35,020 nucleotides of DNA from a virus (IMGVR_UViG_3300035698_000969:1-35020), one strand, 5' to 3'. Counted from the stretch's first letter, positions 1 through 7,488 are shown. Numbers and translations are program-made. The notes: generated by a model from the sequence alone, not told the origin.

Positions 1-975
1 GAGCAGCCGTTGCCACCGTATGGCGCCTGCCTGCTTGGCTCGTGGAATATGGTCAAGTATGTCGTCACGTTGCCCGATGGCACACGACACCTTGATCTCG
101 AGGCGTTGAAGGCCGACATTCCGGGCATGGTGCGCGCACTGGACAACGTGATCGACATAGCGAAGTATCCGCTGCCCGAGCAGAAGAAGGAAGCCAAAGA
201 CAAACGACGCATGGGCATGGGTGTCACGGGCATGGCGAACGCCATCGAAGCACTCGGTGCGCCCTACGGCACAGATGAGTACCTGGAATACCAAGAACTG
301 ATCCTGCGCACAATTTCAAACGAAACCTACCGCGCCTCGGCATTGCTCGCGAAAGAAAAAGGCGCGTTCCCGATGTGGGACACCGAGAAATACATGGCGG
401 GACGTTTCGTCAACAGCGGTTTGCTCGACGACGACGTTCTGGAGCTGATGTGGAAATATGGCTTGCGCAATTCGCACCTCCTGTCCATTGCACCAACGGG
501 AACGATCTCGTTGACCGCGGACAACATTTCGTCAGGAATAGAACCAGTGTTTGCCTACATGTCAGGCCGCGACATTATCAACCAGGATGGCGTCACCAAG
601 CGGTACGTCGAGATTCCTGATTACGGTGTGTCCGTGTTCGGTGTCAAAGGCGTCCGCGCCGACGACCTCGCTGTGCTCGATCACGTCAAGGTGCTGTGCC
701 ATGCGCAACAATTTGTTGACTCGTCGATTGCGAAGACGTGCAACGTCCCGGGAGACGTTTCGTTCGTTGACTTCATGGGCGTCTACATGGCTGCTTGGAA
801 AGGTGGCGCGAAAGGCTGCACCACATTCCGCCTTGACGGCAAGCGCTTTGGCATGATGAAGTCGCTCGACGAAGCGGTAAACGAGGTAGACCCTATCACG
901 TTGGTTGATGCAGCAGACATCTGCGGCTACGATCCGAGCACTGGCAAAGCAACCGGCCCTTGCGCCGACGATTGA
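1..975 (+). CDS. nrdJ: Ribonucleotide reductase, class II (adenosylcobalamin) type, 3' end
   Basis: Reduces ribonucleotides to deoxyribonucleotides for phage DNA synthesis. The reading frame is open from base 1, so the gene starts left of the window; the visible 324 residues are the C-terminal part. Seen: PPYGACLLGS near the left edge, KDKRRMGMGVTGMANAIEAL, the substrate-loop signature APTGTISLTADNISSGIEP, and KGCTTFRLDGKR. The last pattern resembles the KGCTTYRPN of B12-dependent NrdJ enzymes rather than NrdA, which is why class II is preferred. Two cysteines near the end (CGYDPSTGKATGPC) could be the shuttle pair that re-reduces the active site. A hairpin terminator follows 69 bases after the stop. 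It sits directly upstream of a head gene, an unusual neighbour. RNR identity is near certain; the class is less so because the N-terminal part is missing. Confidence 0.93.
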   Translation, partial: EQPLPPYGACLLGSWNMVKYVVTLPDGTRHLDLEALKADIPGMVRALDNVIDIAKYPLPEQKKEAKDKRRMGMGVTGMANAIEALGAPYGTDEYLEYQELILRTISNETYRASALLAKEKGAFPMWDTEKYMAGRFVNSGLLDDDVLELMWKYGLRNSHLLSIAPTGTISLTADNISSGIEPVFAYMSGRDIINQDGVTKRYVEIPDYGVSVFGVKGVRADDLAVLDHVKVLCHAQQFVDSSIAKTCNVPGDVSFVDFMGVYMAAWKGGAKGCTTFRLDGKRFGMMKSLDEAVNEVDPITLVDAADICGYDPSTGKATGPCADD

Positions 976-1227
976 AAGGCGGTGATCATTATCTCTGCGT
1001 CTAGAAAGCGCACTTGCCTAAGGGGCTTATTTTGAGTCACCGCACCCGCGCTGGGAGACTGGCGCGGGTTTCTATTTGGGCCAATGGCAAAATTGGGCAC
1101 TTCGATCACCTCACGATATGCGCCGAACTGTGGGTCCTCGACAAACGCTTGCGCTGCTCGATAATTGACGCTATTGTGATGCTCATCTTCTGGGAGAAAT
1201 CCCATTGCAAAAAGCAGTACGAGACCT
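976..1227. other. Intergenic gap between RNR and head gene
   Basis: About 250 bases with the RNR terminator near its left end (1044-1077). The rest has no convincing rightward gene. A leftward frame (1253 to 927) has a hydrophobic N-terminus but no ribosome-binding site and runs through the terminator, so it is not called. No strong sigma-70 promoter was seen, although one is expected because the head gene lies behind a terminator. Confidence 0.5.
1044..1077 (+). terminator. Rho-independent terminator after RNR
   Basis: Perfect 8-bp stem ACCCGCGC (1044-1051) / GCGCGGGT (1062-1069) with a 10-base loop, followed by the T-rich run TTCTATTT. It separates the reductase transcript from the head/lysis genes. 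Confidence 0.8.
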
Positions 1228-2340
1228 ATGGTATCAATCAACGAACGCTTCATGGATTTTCAAGTCGCACAACAAGTGCGTTGGATTCGGCTGCAGAACG
1301 GCGACGCGCGCGAAGCATTGAGGACATTGCGCGCGACGGAGGGAAACCTTAAGACAATCCTGATCAATGCGAACTTGGACGAAGGCAATTTCACTACTGC
1401 CCGTTTAAACGCGTTGCGCATCCAGGTGCAGAACCTCATAAACTCTCTCGAAACGAAATTGACACCGATCCTCGTCGCGAACGTTCGGGAGGCGTCAATA
1501 CTTGCAGCTGGGATCGAGGAGCAAGCATTCATTCGCATATTGCCCGCGGGCGTTGACGTGACGACGCCCAACATAGGCGTTCTACAGACGGCTGCTGTGT
1601 CGTCGCCGTTCAACGGCGCACCGATTGGTGATTGGACGAAAGCGTTCCACAGGTCGTTGACGACGACGGCTTGGAATTCAATCGTCGATGGTATCACGTC
1701 GGGCACACCGACGACCGACCTCGTTCGACAAATGCTCGGGACGAGTGCGAACAGGTTCAAGGATGGAACGTTGCAGGCCCGTCGTCGCGGCCTTGAGGCT
1801 CTCGTCCGAACGTCGATCAATCATGCAACCAATCAAGGCAGGCAGAAGGTATGGGAAAAGAACAACGATCTTTTGAAAGGCGTTCGATGGGTTTCGACCC
1901 TAGACACACGAACAACACCGATCTGCCAGGAACGGGACGGAAAGGTTGGCCCAGTCGTCGATTCCGCAGACTGGTCCCCACCATCGGGCGCGGACCGACT
2001 GGATCCTCCTTTCGCACGTCCGCCCGCGCACATCAATTGCCGATCCACAACTACCGCCATAACGAAGTCGTGGCAGGAGCTTGGGTTTAACGTCAAGGAT
2101 CTACCACCCGGAACTCGTGCGTCTATGAATGGGCAAGTGCCTGGAAATGTGACATACTTCGAGTGGCTGAACCGCCAAGGAGCCAAAACCCAGCGCGAAG
2201 TCGTTGGGCCGACGCGTTACAAATTGTGGAAAGAAGGTGGGATCGCTCCTGACCGCTTTCAGAATGATCTCGGGCGTAGGTTCACGCTCGACGAATTGAA
2301 ACGCAAGACGCCTGAGGCGTTCGAACAAGCAGGACTCTAA
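1228..2340 (+). CDS. MuF-like minor head / head morphogenesis protein
   Basis: Minor capsid protein of the phage Mu F / SPP1 gp7 type, normally bound to the portal inside the head and needed for head assembly or DNA delivery. The 370-residue product has the family's C-terminal signature: W221 then STLDTRTTPIC (around 223-233), ERDGK, and PPAHINCRS (around 266-273), preceded by an alpha-helical region (180-215). ATG 1228 is chosen because the resulting MVSINERF start reads naturally into the helical N-terminus; its ribosome-binding site is weak. A stronger GGGAGAA (1192-1198) lies upstream of an in-frame ATT at 1204, so a non-AUG start is possible. The next gene follows after one base. Portal and terminase genes, usual neighbours, are not in this window. 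Confidence 0.85.
   Translation: MVSINERFMDFQVAQQVRWIRLQNGDAREALRTLRATEGNLKTILINANLDEGNFTTARLNALRIQVQNLINSLETKLTPILVANVREASILAAGIEEQAFIRILPAGVDVTTPNIGVLQTAAVSSPFNGAPIGDWTKAFHRSLTTTAWNSIVDGITSGTPTTDLVRQMLGTSANRFKDGTLQARRRGLEALVRTSINHATNQGRQKVWEKNNDLLKGVRWVSTLDTRTTPICQERDGKVGPVVDSADWSPPSGADRLDPPFARPPAHINCRSTTTAITKSWQELGFNVKDLPPGTRASMNGQVPGNVTYFEWLNRQGAKTQREVVGPTRYKLWKEGGIAPDRFQNDLGRRFTLDELKRKTPEAFEQAGL
1402..1411. repeat. GTTTAAAC palindrome, copy 1
   Basis: CGTTTAAACG inside the MuF-like gene, read there as codons CGT TTA AAC (Arg-Leu-Asn). Leftmost of nine copies; see the finding on this palindrome family. Confidence 0.8.
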
Positions 2341-2341
2341 T

Positions 2342-3337
2342 ATGCCAAGCATCCGACCCTCAACAGCAATCTGGTCAGAAATGGCCGATCTGATTGGCTG
2401 CGACATCCCCGCAATTAAGGCCGTCTTTGAGGTCGAGGCTGCGGGCAAATTCTACACGAGCTCCGGCGCACTCATTCGTCGTTTTGAGCCACATCACTTC
2501 CCACGTCAACATTGGGGTACCCTCGGCTTTACAGTCAAGAAAGGTCAGGCCGCTTGGCGTGCAGCCTTGAAGGTTTCAACGTCACGTCGTCGCACCATGT
2601 TCGATGCGGCCGAGAACATCGACGCAGAGGCGACCTACGACGCGTCCTCCTGGGGTGCTCCGCAGATCATGGGGTTCAACGCTGAACTCGCTGGGTTTGG
2701 TTCTGCCATCGAGATGGTTGACGCGTTCGAGCAGTCAGCAGACGAGCAGATCCGCGCGTTCGTCAACTTCGTTGAGCGTGCAGGGCTCGCGACGCACATG
2801 CGGTCGCAGGACTGGCACGCCTTCGCCTCCGGCTACAATGGCAATGGTCAGGCTACGCACTACGCCGCATTGATCGAGTCGGCCTACCGTCGTCAGTCAG
2901 GCGGACGTCCATCGTCGCCCATTCCGCGTCTGGGCACGCGCAGCGACGCTGTGCGCGACATGCAAGGCATGCTTGCAGCCTTGGAGTACCAAGTGACCCA
3001 GGACGGCGACTTCGGTGCGCAAACCGACGCTGCTGTGCGAGCGTTCCAGGCGGCTGAAGGACTGAAGGTCGATGGTATCGCAGGCGCGACGACGCTCGCC
3101 CGTCTGCAGGAACGCAGTCAGACAACCCTCGTGATCACGCCCGCAGAGGCGCCTGTGACGGTCGCCGACCAGCGCATCGACGCGGTTGTGAAGCACGGGA
3201 CGAGTATTCTCGGATCTGGTGGCGCGGTTGGATTGCTTGCGAGCATCAACGAAACTTCCCAGACGATCATCATTGGCGGCGTGGTCGTGGGCGCAATCAT
3301 CATCGCTGCCATCTGGCTCCTGAAGAAGAAAGGTTAA
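2342..3337 (+). CDS. Endolysin: N-acetylmuramidase + peptidoglycan-binding domain + C-terminal membrane anchor
   Basis: Cell-wall hydrolase for host lysis. Residues about 15-185 match the N-acetylmuramidase family (DUF3380-type): VFEVEAAGK with candidate catalytic Glu32, then RRFEPHHF, WGAPQIMGFN and FASGYNGNGQ. Residues about 194-256 form a PG_binding_1 domain (DAVRDMQGML ... DGDFGAQTDAAVRAFQ ... DGIAGATTLARL). Residues about 308-327 are a strongly hydrophobic segment followed by KKKG, i.e. a C-terminal transmembrane anchor, which most enzymes of this family lack. There is no N-terminal signal peptide. It starts one base after the head gene's stop and ends 3 bases before the exported protein. 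Lysozyme identity is solid; the role of the anchor (tethering, or doubling as a holin-like pore former) is inference. Confidence 0.88.
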   Translation: MPSIRPSTAIWSEMADLIGCDIPAIKAVFEVEAAGKFYTSSGALIRRFEPHHFPRQHWGTLGFTVKKGQAAWRAALKVSTSRRRTMFDAAENIDAEATYDASSWGAPQIMGFNAELAGFGSAIEMVDAFEQSADEQIRAFVNFVERAGLATHMRSQDWHAFASGYNGNGQATHYAALIESAYRRQSGGRPSSPIPRLGTRSDAVRDMQGMLAALEYQVTQDGDFGAQTDAAVRAFQAAEGLKVDGIAGATTLARLQERSQTTLVITPAEAPVTVADQRIDAVVKHGTSILGSGGAVGLLASINETSQTIIIGGVVVGAIIIAAIWLLKKKG

Positions 3338-3340
3338 GAC

Positions 3341-3649
3341 ATGAAGACCTTGCTTGCGACTTTCCCGCTGCTGCTCGGTGCTGCGATGCTACTCGCACAA
3401 CCCGCGGCAGCGCAATCGAACTGCGGCCCGCGCGACGCGGTCGTGGAACGGCTGAGTCAAGCCTACGACGAGACGCGGCAGTCAATCGGGCTGGCTGCGA
3501 ACAACATGGTGGTCGAGACCTGGGCGTCGCTCGACTCGGGCACATGGACGGTGACAGTCACGCGTCCTGACGGCGTGACCTGCCTCGTTGCGTCGGGCGA
3601 CAACTTCCAGCTCGTCGAGGACCTGCCGCCTGAAGGAGACCCGACTTAA
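3341..3649 (+). CDS. Small exported protein, lysis-cassette neighbour
   Basis: 102 residues with a clear Sec signal peptide: MKT, a hydrophobic run (residues 4-19) and an AAAQS cleavage site near residue 25. The mature part has two cysteines (CGPRDAVVERL and VTCLVASG) that could form one disulfide, and a beta-rich centre (SGTWTVTVTRPDG). It probably acts in the periplasm. It directly follows the endolysin, so a lysis role is plausible, but similar small proteins also occur in alphaproteobacterial chromosomes as far as I recall and I know no assigned function. Translation is likely coupled to the endolysin (3-base gap). Confidence 0.75.
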   Translation: MKTLLATFPLLLGAAMLLAQPAAAQSNCGPRDAVVERLSQAYDETRQSIGLAANNMVVETWASLDSGTWTVTVTRPDGVTCLVASGDNFQLVEDLPPEGDPT

Positions 3650-3655
3650 GACCTT

Positions 3656-3707
3656 TTAACTGCTATAACTGAGTGGGTGTCAAGCGTAATGATCGCTAGA
3701 CACCCAC
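3656..3707. promoter_or_regulatory. Degenerate operator-like site and strong hairpin upstream of phoH
   Basis: TTAACTGC-TATAAC (3656-3669) resembles, with a one-base gap, the ATAA-N5-TTATA sites found elsewhere. It is followed by a long inverted repeat: GTGGGTGTC (3673-3681) / GACACCCAC (3699-3707), extended inside by AGCG (3683-3686) / CGCT (3694-3697) around the loop TAATGAT. There is no T-run, so this may be an operator, an RNA leader structure or an RNase site rather than a terminator. Confidence 0.5.
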
Positions 3708-3748
3708 GAGGCCCACCGATAACATCAACCAAATAGGGAGAGCGGTTG

Positions 3749-4513
3749 ATGGGTAGTAACTCGATGCGGAAACAGCGACAAGCAGAACGTAATTGGCAAC
3801 CACCGTACATCGAAACACTCACGCAGAAGCAAGCGACCTACTTGAGGCTACTCAACGATCATGATTGCACGATAGCATCTGGTCCTGCAGGCACAGGCAA
3901 AACATACCTGGCATGCGCATGGGCTGGCTCCCAACTCAAAGCCAAAGAATTTCGCCAGATAATCCTGTCACGACCCAACGTCGGTGTTGGTAAAACGCTC
4001 GGGATGCTTCCTGGTCGACTGGAACAGAAAATTGCACCTTGGGCCCGGCCTTTGGCTGAGGCATTCAAAGTACAAATGGGAGCTAAGCGCTACCAGGAGG
4101 CTGTCACCAAGGACGAGATCAAAATCGAAGCCATTGAACACATCCGCGGGCTGACATTCGACAACGCCTGCATGATCATAGACGAGGCGCAGAACACGAC
4201 TGTCGCTGAGATGAAAGCGTTCCTGACTCGCATCGGCAAGTACACTTCCGTGATCATATCGGGCGACGAGTCACAATCGGACATTCATGCGACACAGAAC
4301 GGGCTGGCTTGGGCAATGCGTGCGCATGAACGAGGATTGGTACCGAGTGTGGGTCATGTGCAATTCGAACACGCAGACGTCGTGCGCTCTGACCTGTGCA
4401 AAGCGTGGGGCCTTGCGTTCGACACGTTGCAAAAAGAGCATCAGCCACAACGCGAAAAGGCTCCCGTGTATCGCGGGAGCCTAACCAAAATCCAGCATGG
4501 TGAAATAATTTAA
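3749..4513 (+). CDS. phoH: PhoH-like P-loop ATPase
   Basis: PhoH-family ATPase, common in marine and soil phages; the biochemical role in infection is not settled (RNA helicase/phosphate-stress links are proposed). 254 residues from ATG 3749, chosen because AGGGAG (3735-3740) lies 8 bases upstream; TTG 3746 and ATG 3764 are alternatives. Walker A GPAGTGKT (45-52), the family motif LSRPNVGVGKTLGMLPG (73-89) and Walker B MIIDEAQN (142-149) are intact, followed by ISGDESQSD (170-178). The C-terminal tail (EHQPQREK...) is basic and extends beyond the ATPase core. The stop codon overlaps the stop of a candidate leftward small gene, so the two converge. Confidence 0.92.
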   Translation: MGSNSMRKQRQAERNWQPPYIETLTQKQATYLRLLNDHDCTIASGPAGTGKTYLACAWAGSQLKAKEFRQIILSRPNVGVGKTLGMLPGRLEQKIAPWARPLAEAFKVQMGAKRYQEAVTKDEIKIEAIEHIRGLTFDNACMIIDEAQNTTVAEMKAFLTRIGKYTSVIISGDESQSDIHATQNGLAWAMRAHERGLVPSVGHVQFEHADVVRSDLCKAWGLAFDTLQKEHQPQREKAPVYRGSLTKIQHGEII

Positions 4514-4647
4514 AACCAAGGATCGTCGTGATCAAATCGGCCATTCATTTCGGCGCGAGTTTCGAGCATCACAGCGATTGAACCGTCCTCGTCAGGGATG
4601 TACTGTTCGTTGTCGCCTACCGAAAGGAGGTGATCCTCATCTAGCAA
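4510..4647 (-). CDS. Possible small acidic protein (45 aa), TTG start
   Basis: A leftward frame open from just after the neighbouring gene's stop down to TAA at 4510-4512. It encodes an acidic, well-behaved peptide ending in RFDHDDPWF, with codon choice like the surrounding genes. The only upstream start is TTG (4645-4647) with GAGG about 8 bases before it. Against it: the start and its ribosome-binding site lie in the hairpin 4647-4670 that also terminates the upstream leftward gene. Not recognised; function unknown. It would be the second gene of the leftward unit. Confidence 0.4.
   Translation of the reverse strand: MLDEDHLLSVGDNEQYIPDEDGSIAVMLETRAEMNGRFDHDDPWF
4623..4636 (+). other. 14-base anti-SD-complementary sequence
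   Basis: AAAGGAGGTGATCC, complementary to the 3' tail of bacterial 16S rRNA over its full length, lies in the 3' region of phoH, with no gene start following it. The leftward strand correspondingly copies the 16S tail. It may be a chance product of the small leftward frame. Confidence 0.6.
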
Positions 4648-4670
4648 AGGAGCGCCTCGCGGCGCTCCTT
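4647..4670. terminator. Bidirectional terminator between phoH and leftward gene
   Basis: Perfect 10-bp stem AAGGAGCGCC (4647-4656) / GGCGCTCCTT (4661-4670) with a 4-base loop; T-rich CTTCGTTCGTTT follows on the + strand. It lies between convergent transcription units and may serve both. Confidence 0.7.
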
Positions 4671-4678
4671 CGTTCGTT

Positions 4679-5149
4679 TCAGCGTACCTTGATCAAGGTG
4701 CGAGCGTGCAGGCACTGGACGTTGTAGCCACCGGCCAGAATCGTGCGGATCGTGACGACGTGACCTGCGACGTTGAACGTGCCTTCCATCCCGTCAGACG
4801 TTTCGATCAGGACGAACTCAGGCAGCTCAGTCACACCGACTTTCGCGAGCGCCTTGACGATCTGCGCGTCGCGACGCGCAATCATTGCCTCGACGTTCTT
4901 CGCAACCGCAGCTTTGATCCCATTCTCGGAACCGTGCGCGATGATCCCGTACCAACCTTTACCACCGCACAGGTCCATCTCGTGCTGGCAAGTGATCGAC
5001 GAGCCCCACTTCATCGCGCGGTGCGTTTTGTACTCGTCGGATGCGCGGTAGTCGAGGACCTTCGCCTTGCGGCCCATCGCCCAAGCGGTCTGACGCTCAA
5101 GGATCTTTGCGTTCAGTGAGGCGAAGGCGTTGTTGATCTGGTTTTGCAT
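4679..5149 (-). CDS. Conserved-looking phage protein of unknown function (leftward)
   Basis: 156 residues beginning MQNQINNAF. The start at 5149 is preferred over an upstream ATG at 5203 because it has ACGGAG in front and lies downstream of a well-formed promoter (5195-5223). The N-terminal third is helical and basic (AKILERQTAWAMGRKAKVLDYR); the middle has two cysteines near TCQHEMDLCGGKGW (possible metal site) and the C-terminal half looks like alternating beta strands (EFVLIETSDGMEG, HVVTIRTILAGGYNVQ). I recognise no named family. It is one of only two leftward units in the window and has its own operator-bearing promoter, so it is probably early expressed or regulatory; that is inference. 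Confidence 0.8.
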   Translation of the reverse strand: MQNQINNAFASLNAKILERQTAWAMGRKAKVLDYRASDEYKTHRAMKWGSSITCQHEMDLCGGKGWYGIIAHGSENGIKAAVAKNVEAMIARRDAQIVKALAKVGVTELPEFVLIETSDGMEGTFNVAGHVVTIRTILAGGYNVQCLHARTLIKVR

Positions 5150-5186
5150 GTCGGTCTCCGTTGATTGAGGCAACAACCCGCTGCCA

Positions 5187-5223
5187 ATAACTGAGTTATA
5201 CACGAGGTTGTTCGCATCGTAAA
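5187..5223 (-). promoter_or_regulatory. Promoter with ATAA-N5-TTATA operator-like site for the leftward gene
   Basis: Reading leftward: -35 TTTACG (5218-5223), 17-base spacer, -10 TATAAC (5195-5200). The -10 is part of ATAACTGAGTTATA (5187-5200), a near-palindrome shared with four other sites. A protein bound there would block the -10 region. Confidence 0.65.
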
Positions 5224-5238
5224 CACCTTATTTTTAGG

Positions 5239-5275
5239 ATAAGCGAGTTATAGCATCTACGATAAGTCGCTTGAG
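5239..5275 (+). promoter_or_regulatory. Operator-like site pair upstream of the scaffold gene
   Basis: ATAAGCGAGTTATA (5239-5252) and a second copy sharing its first 11 bases with the 9824 site, ATAAGTCGCTTGAG (5262-5275). An extra half site CTTAT (5227-5231) faces the first. TATAGC (5249-5254) could be a -10, but no good -35 is seen. Together with the leftward promoter this makes the 5150-5368 gap a divergent control region. Confidence 0.5.
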
Positions 5276-5368
5276 AAGGGACGTCACACCTTCTATCTTC
5301 CTCGTAGACCGATAACCTCGAGAGCCTCGAGAACGTGTCACGGCAGAAGCCGAAGAAAGGACTATCCT

Positions 5369-6151
5369 ATGGCCGACCTTAAACCCGGCGACGAGGGTAA
5401 TGTAGCCCCAGTCGTTATCGACGCTTCCAACTCGGAAGTAAAAGCACTGATCGACGCAGCAGTCAAGGATGCGACATCCGGACTGTCTAGCAACCGCGAC
5501 GAAATTCTTGGCGAGAAGAAAGCACTTCAAGTCAAATTCGATGCCCAGGCCGAACTTTGGAAGGATCTCGATCCTGCAGCCGTTCGAAACATTATGGGCC
5601 GGTTGGAAAATGACGAGGAAGCTAAACTCCTCGCAGAAGGCAAAACGGACGTGGTTATCGCGCGTCGCACCGAACGGCTCCAAGCCGATCACGCGAAGCA
5701 ACTTGAAAACCTCACTACCCAGTTGGCTGAAAAGGACGGACTCCTGCAAGGGTCCACCACGAAGGTCAAAAATTTGATGGTCAAAGGCTCACTACGCCAG
5801 GCTGCTGTTGAACAAGGGCTGGTCCCGTCCGCAATCGAAGACGCAATGTATCGTGCGATGAATGTCTTCAAGGTCGGTGACAACGACGAACTGATTGCAG
5901 AAGAAAATGGTTCGACGGCATACGGCAAGGATGGTAAAACACCGCTGACCCCCGGCGAGTGGCTCGAATCCATGAAGGAAAAGGCGCCGCACTGGTTCCC
6001 TGCTCCGAGTGGTGGTGGCGCTGGCGGCGGGAACGGAAAAGGCGGAGGTGCCTTCACGATAAGTCGTGCAGATGCTCGTGACGTCCAGAAGTATCGCGCT
6101 GCGAAAGAAGCAGCCGAAAAAGCGGGCGCAACGTTGCGGATCACGGCCTGA
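5369..6151 (+). CDS. Head scaffolding protein
   Basis: 260 residues, placed just before the major capsid gene where scaffolds lie. Composition is typical: highly charged, predicted helical/coiled-coil from about 65 to 130 (LGEKKALQVKFDAQAELWKDL ... ERLQADHAKQLENL, LAEKDGLLQ), a Gly-rich linker near 209-222 (GGGAGGGNGKGGG) and a basic C-terminal helix (SRADARDVQKYRAAKEAAEKAGA) suited to capsid binding. No protease motif is visible, so a fused maturation protease is unlikely. Start ATG 5369 has GAAAGGA upstream, the late-gene leader used repeatedly in this genome. Confidence 0.75.
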   Translation: MADLKPGDEGNVAPVVIDASNSEVKALIDAAVKDATSGLSSNRDEILGEKKALQVKFDAQAELWKDLDPAAVRNIMGRLENDEEAKLLAEGKTDVVIARRTERLQADHAKQLENLTTQLAEKDGLLQGSTTKVKNLMVKGSLRQAAVEQGLVPSAIEDAMYRAMNVFKVGDNDELIAEENGSTAYGKDGKTPLTPGEWLESMKEKAPHWFPAPSGGGAGGGNGKGGGAFTISRADARDVQKYRAAKEAAEKAGATLRITA

Positions 6152-6172
6152 CACTAAACCCAAAGCCGCGTT

Positions 6173-6199
6173 AATGCGCGGTCCTATGAACCGCGCATT
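6173..6199 (+). terminator. Hairpin between scaffold and capsid genes
   Basis: Perfect 10-bp stem AATGCGCGGT (6173-6182) / ACCGCGCATT (6190-6199), 7-base loop, no T-run. More likely an RNA-processing or stabilising hairpin that sets capsid versus scaffold mRNA levels than a full terminator. Confidence 0.55.
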
Positions 6200-6229
6200 C
6201 GCGCAACAAGCCATCGAAAGGAAATTCCA

Positions 6230-7456
6230 ATGGCAAACGTACTCGGTAATTACAACCCCGAGTTCTACGCTCAAGAGGCTCTCATCCAGCTGTATAAAGC
6301 ACTGGGTATGGCCGGCCGCGTTCACCGCGGCGCCGAGCAAGAACGCAATGGTGCAGGTAACGCAAAAGGCGATACCATCAACCTGAAACGTCCTACCAAG
6401 TTCTCCGCACAGACTCACGTCGCGGGTACTGGTTCAACCGTTCAAGCCGTCGTTGGCGAGAACATCGCTATCACGTTGAACGAGCACCAAGAAGTCAAGT
6501 ACGCCTTGACTGACCGGGAAATTGCTTATTCAAGCGAACAGATCATCACCGATCACATCACGCCTGCTGCTTACGCACTGGCTGACAAGATCGACCAGGA
6601 TCTGCACGTCCTCGGCGCCCGCGTTGGTCCGAAGACTACTGTCGCTGGAACTGCAAGCTCGGCATTCATCACTGGCCCTCGTAAGGTTCTGCGGAACAAC
6701 GAAGTCCCGATGGACGCAGGTGCGATCCACTATCTGATCGACTCCGGCATGGAAGCCGCGTTCCTTGACCTGGGCATTTTCCACGAGGCACGCATCACAG
6801 GCGAAGGCGCAAACCAAGCCGCTCTGATGAATGGCACGTTGGGATCTCGCTTCGGTGTTGAAGTGTTCGCTTCGCAGAACGCCGACGTTGACGTTGCTGC
6901 AATCGCCTCGACTGGTACCGCGTCTGACGGGTCCGGTGACGAAACGGGTGCCGTTGCTGTCAGCGACTTCGCTGCGAACGTCTCGACCATTTCGGTTGAC
7001 GCATTCGGCGCGGTCGAAACATACCTGACTGGTGACACGTTCACCATCGCAGGAGATGTGACGGTCTACACGCTGACTGCTGACACCACAATGGTTAGCA
7101 CAGCTGGAACCTTGACGTTCTACCCGCCTCTTCGCCGCAACGCTGCTGAGAATGCTGTTGTGACGTTCGCCAACCTGACCGCCATCGAAGAAGCGGCCAA
7201 CCTTCGCAACCTGATGTTCCACCGGAACGCGTTCGCCTTGGCCTTCGCACCGCTGCCTACTACCGGCGACGGCGCAGGAGCTCAAATGGCGACTGTTACT
7301 GACGAGATTACTGGTCTCTCGGTTCGCGCTCGTATGTGGTACGATGGTGGCACGGCGACTAACTTCGTCGCCTTGGACGCCCTCTACGGCACGCAGGTTC
7401 TTGACTCAATGTTGGCCGTTCGCGTCCAGCGTGCGACTTCGGTCTACCCTGCATAA
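6230..7456 (+). CDS. Major capsid protein (P22 coat-like)
   Basis: Builds the icosahedral shell. 408 residues, following the scaffold, with GAAAGGA before the start. The N-terminal part (NPEFYAQEALIQLYKALGMAGRV), the segment KGDTINLKRPTKF, and EHQEVKYALTDRE followed by ALADKIDQDLH resemble the P22 gp5-like branch of HK97-fold coat proteins. TLGSRFGVEVFASQNA matches the fold's axial region. Residues about 230-310 (DGSGDETGAV ... TLTADTTMVSTAGTLTFYPPL) look like an inserted beta-rich domain within the family. Codon use is highly biased toward C-ending codons, as expected for the most abundant protein. A UUCG-capped hairpin follows the stop. Confidence 0.87.
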   Translation: MANVLGNYNPEFYAQEALIQLYKALGMAGRVHRGAEQERNGAGNAKGDTINLKRPTKFSAQTHVAGTGSTVQAVVGENIAITLNEHQEVKYALTDREIAYSSEQIITDHITPAAYALADKIDQDLHVLGARVGPKTTVAGTASSAFITGPRKVLRNNEVPMDAGAIHYLIDSGMEAAFLDLGIFHEARITGEGANQAALMNGTLGSRFGVEVFASQNADVDVAAIASTGTASDGSGDETGAVAVSDFAANVSTISVDAFGAVETYLTGDTFTIAGDVTVYTLTADTTMVSTAGTLTFYPPLRRNAAENAVVTFANLTAIEEAANLRNLMFHRNAFALAFAPLPTTGDGAGAQMATVTDEITGLSVRARMWYDGGTATNFVALDALYGTQVLDSMLAVRVQRATSVYPA

Positions 7457-7470
7457 GTGAATGATTAAGG

Positions 7471-7488
7471 CGGGCGCTTCGGCGCCCG
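7471..7488 (+). terminator. UUCG-tetraloop hairpin after capsid gene
   Basis: CGGGCGC-TTCG-GCGCCCG, a 7-bp GC-rich stem closed by the very stable C(UUCG)G loop. The downstream bases are not T-rich, so read-through or 3'-end protection of capsid mRNA is likely. Confidence 0.65.

Noticed and set aside
927-1253. Leftward 108-codon frame with a hydrophobic N-terminus (MKRSLIDTIGLVLLFAMG)
   Set aside because: No ribosome-binding site, runs through the RNR terminator and into the RNR 3' end, and overlaps the MuF-like start.
5315-5332. Repeated CTCGAG with AGC between (attachment- or operator-like)
   Set aside because: Only six-base units, not repeated elsewhere, no integrase in the window.
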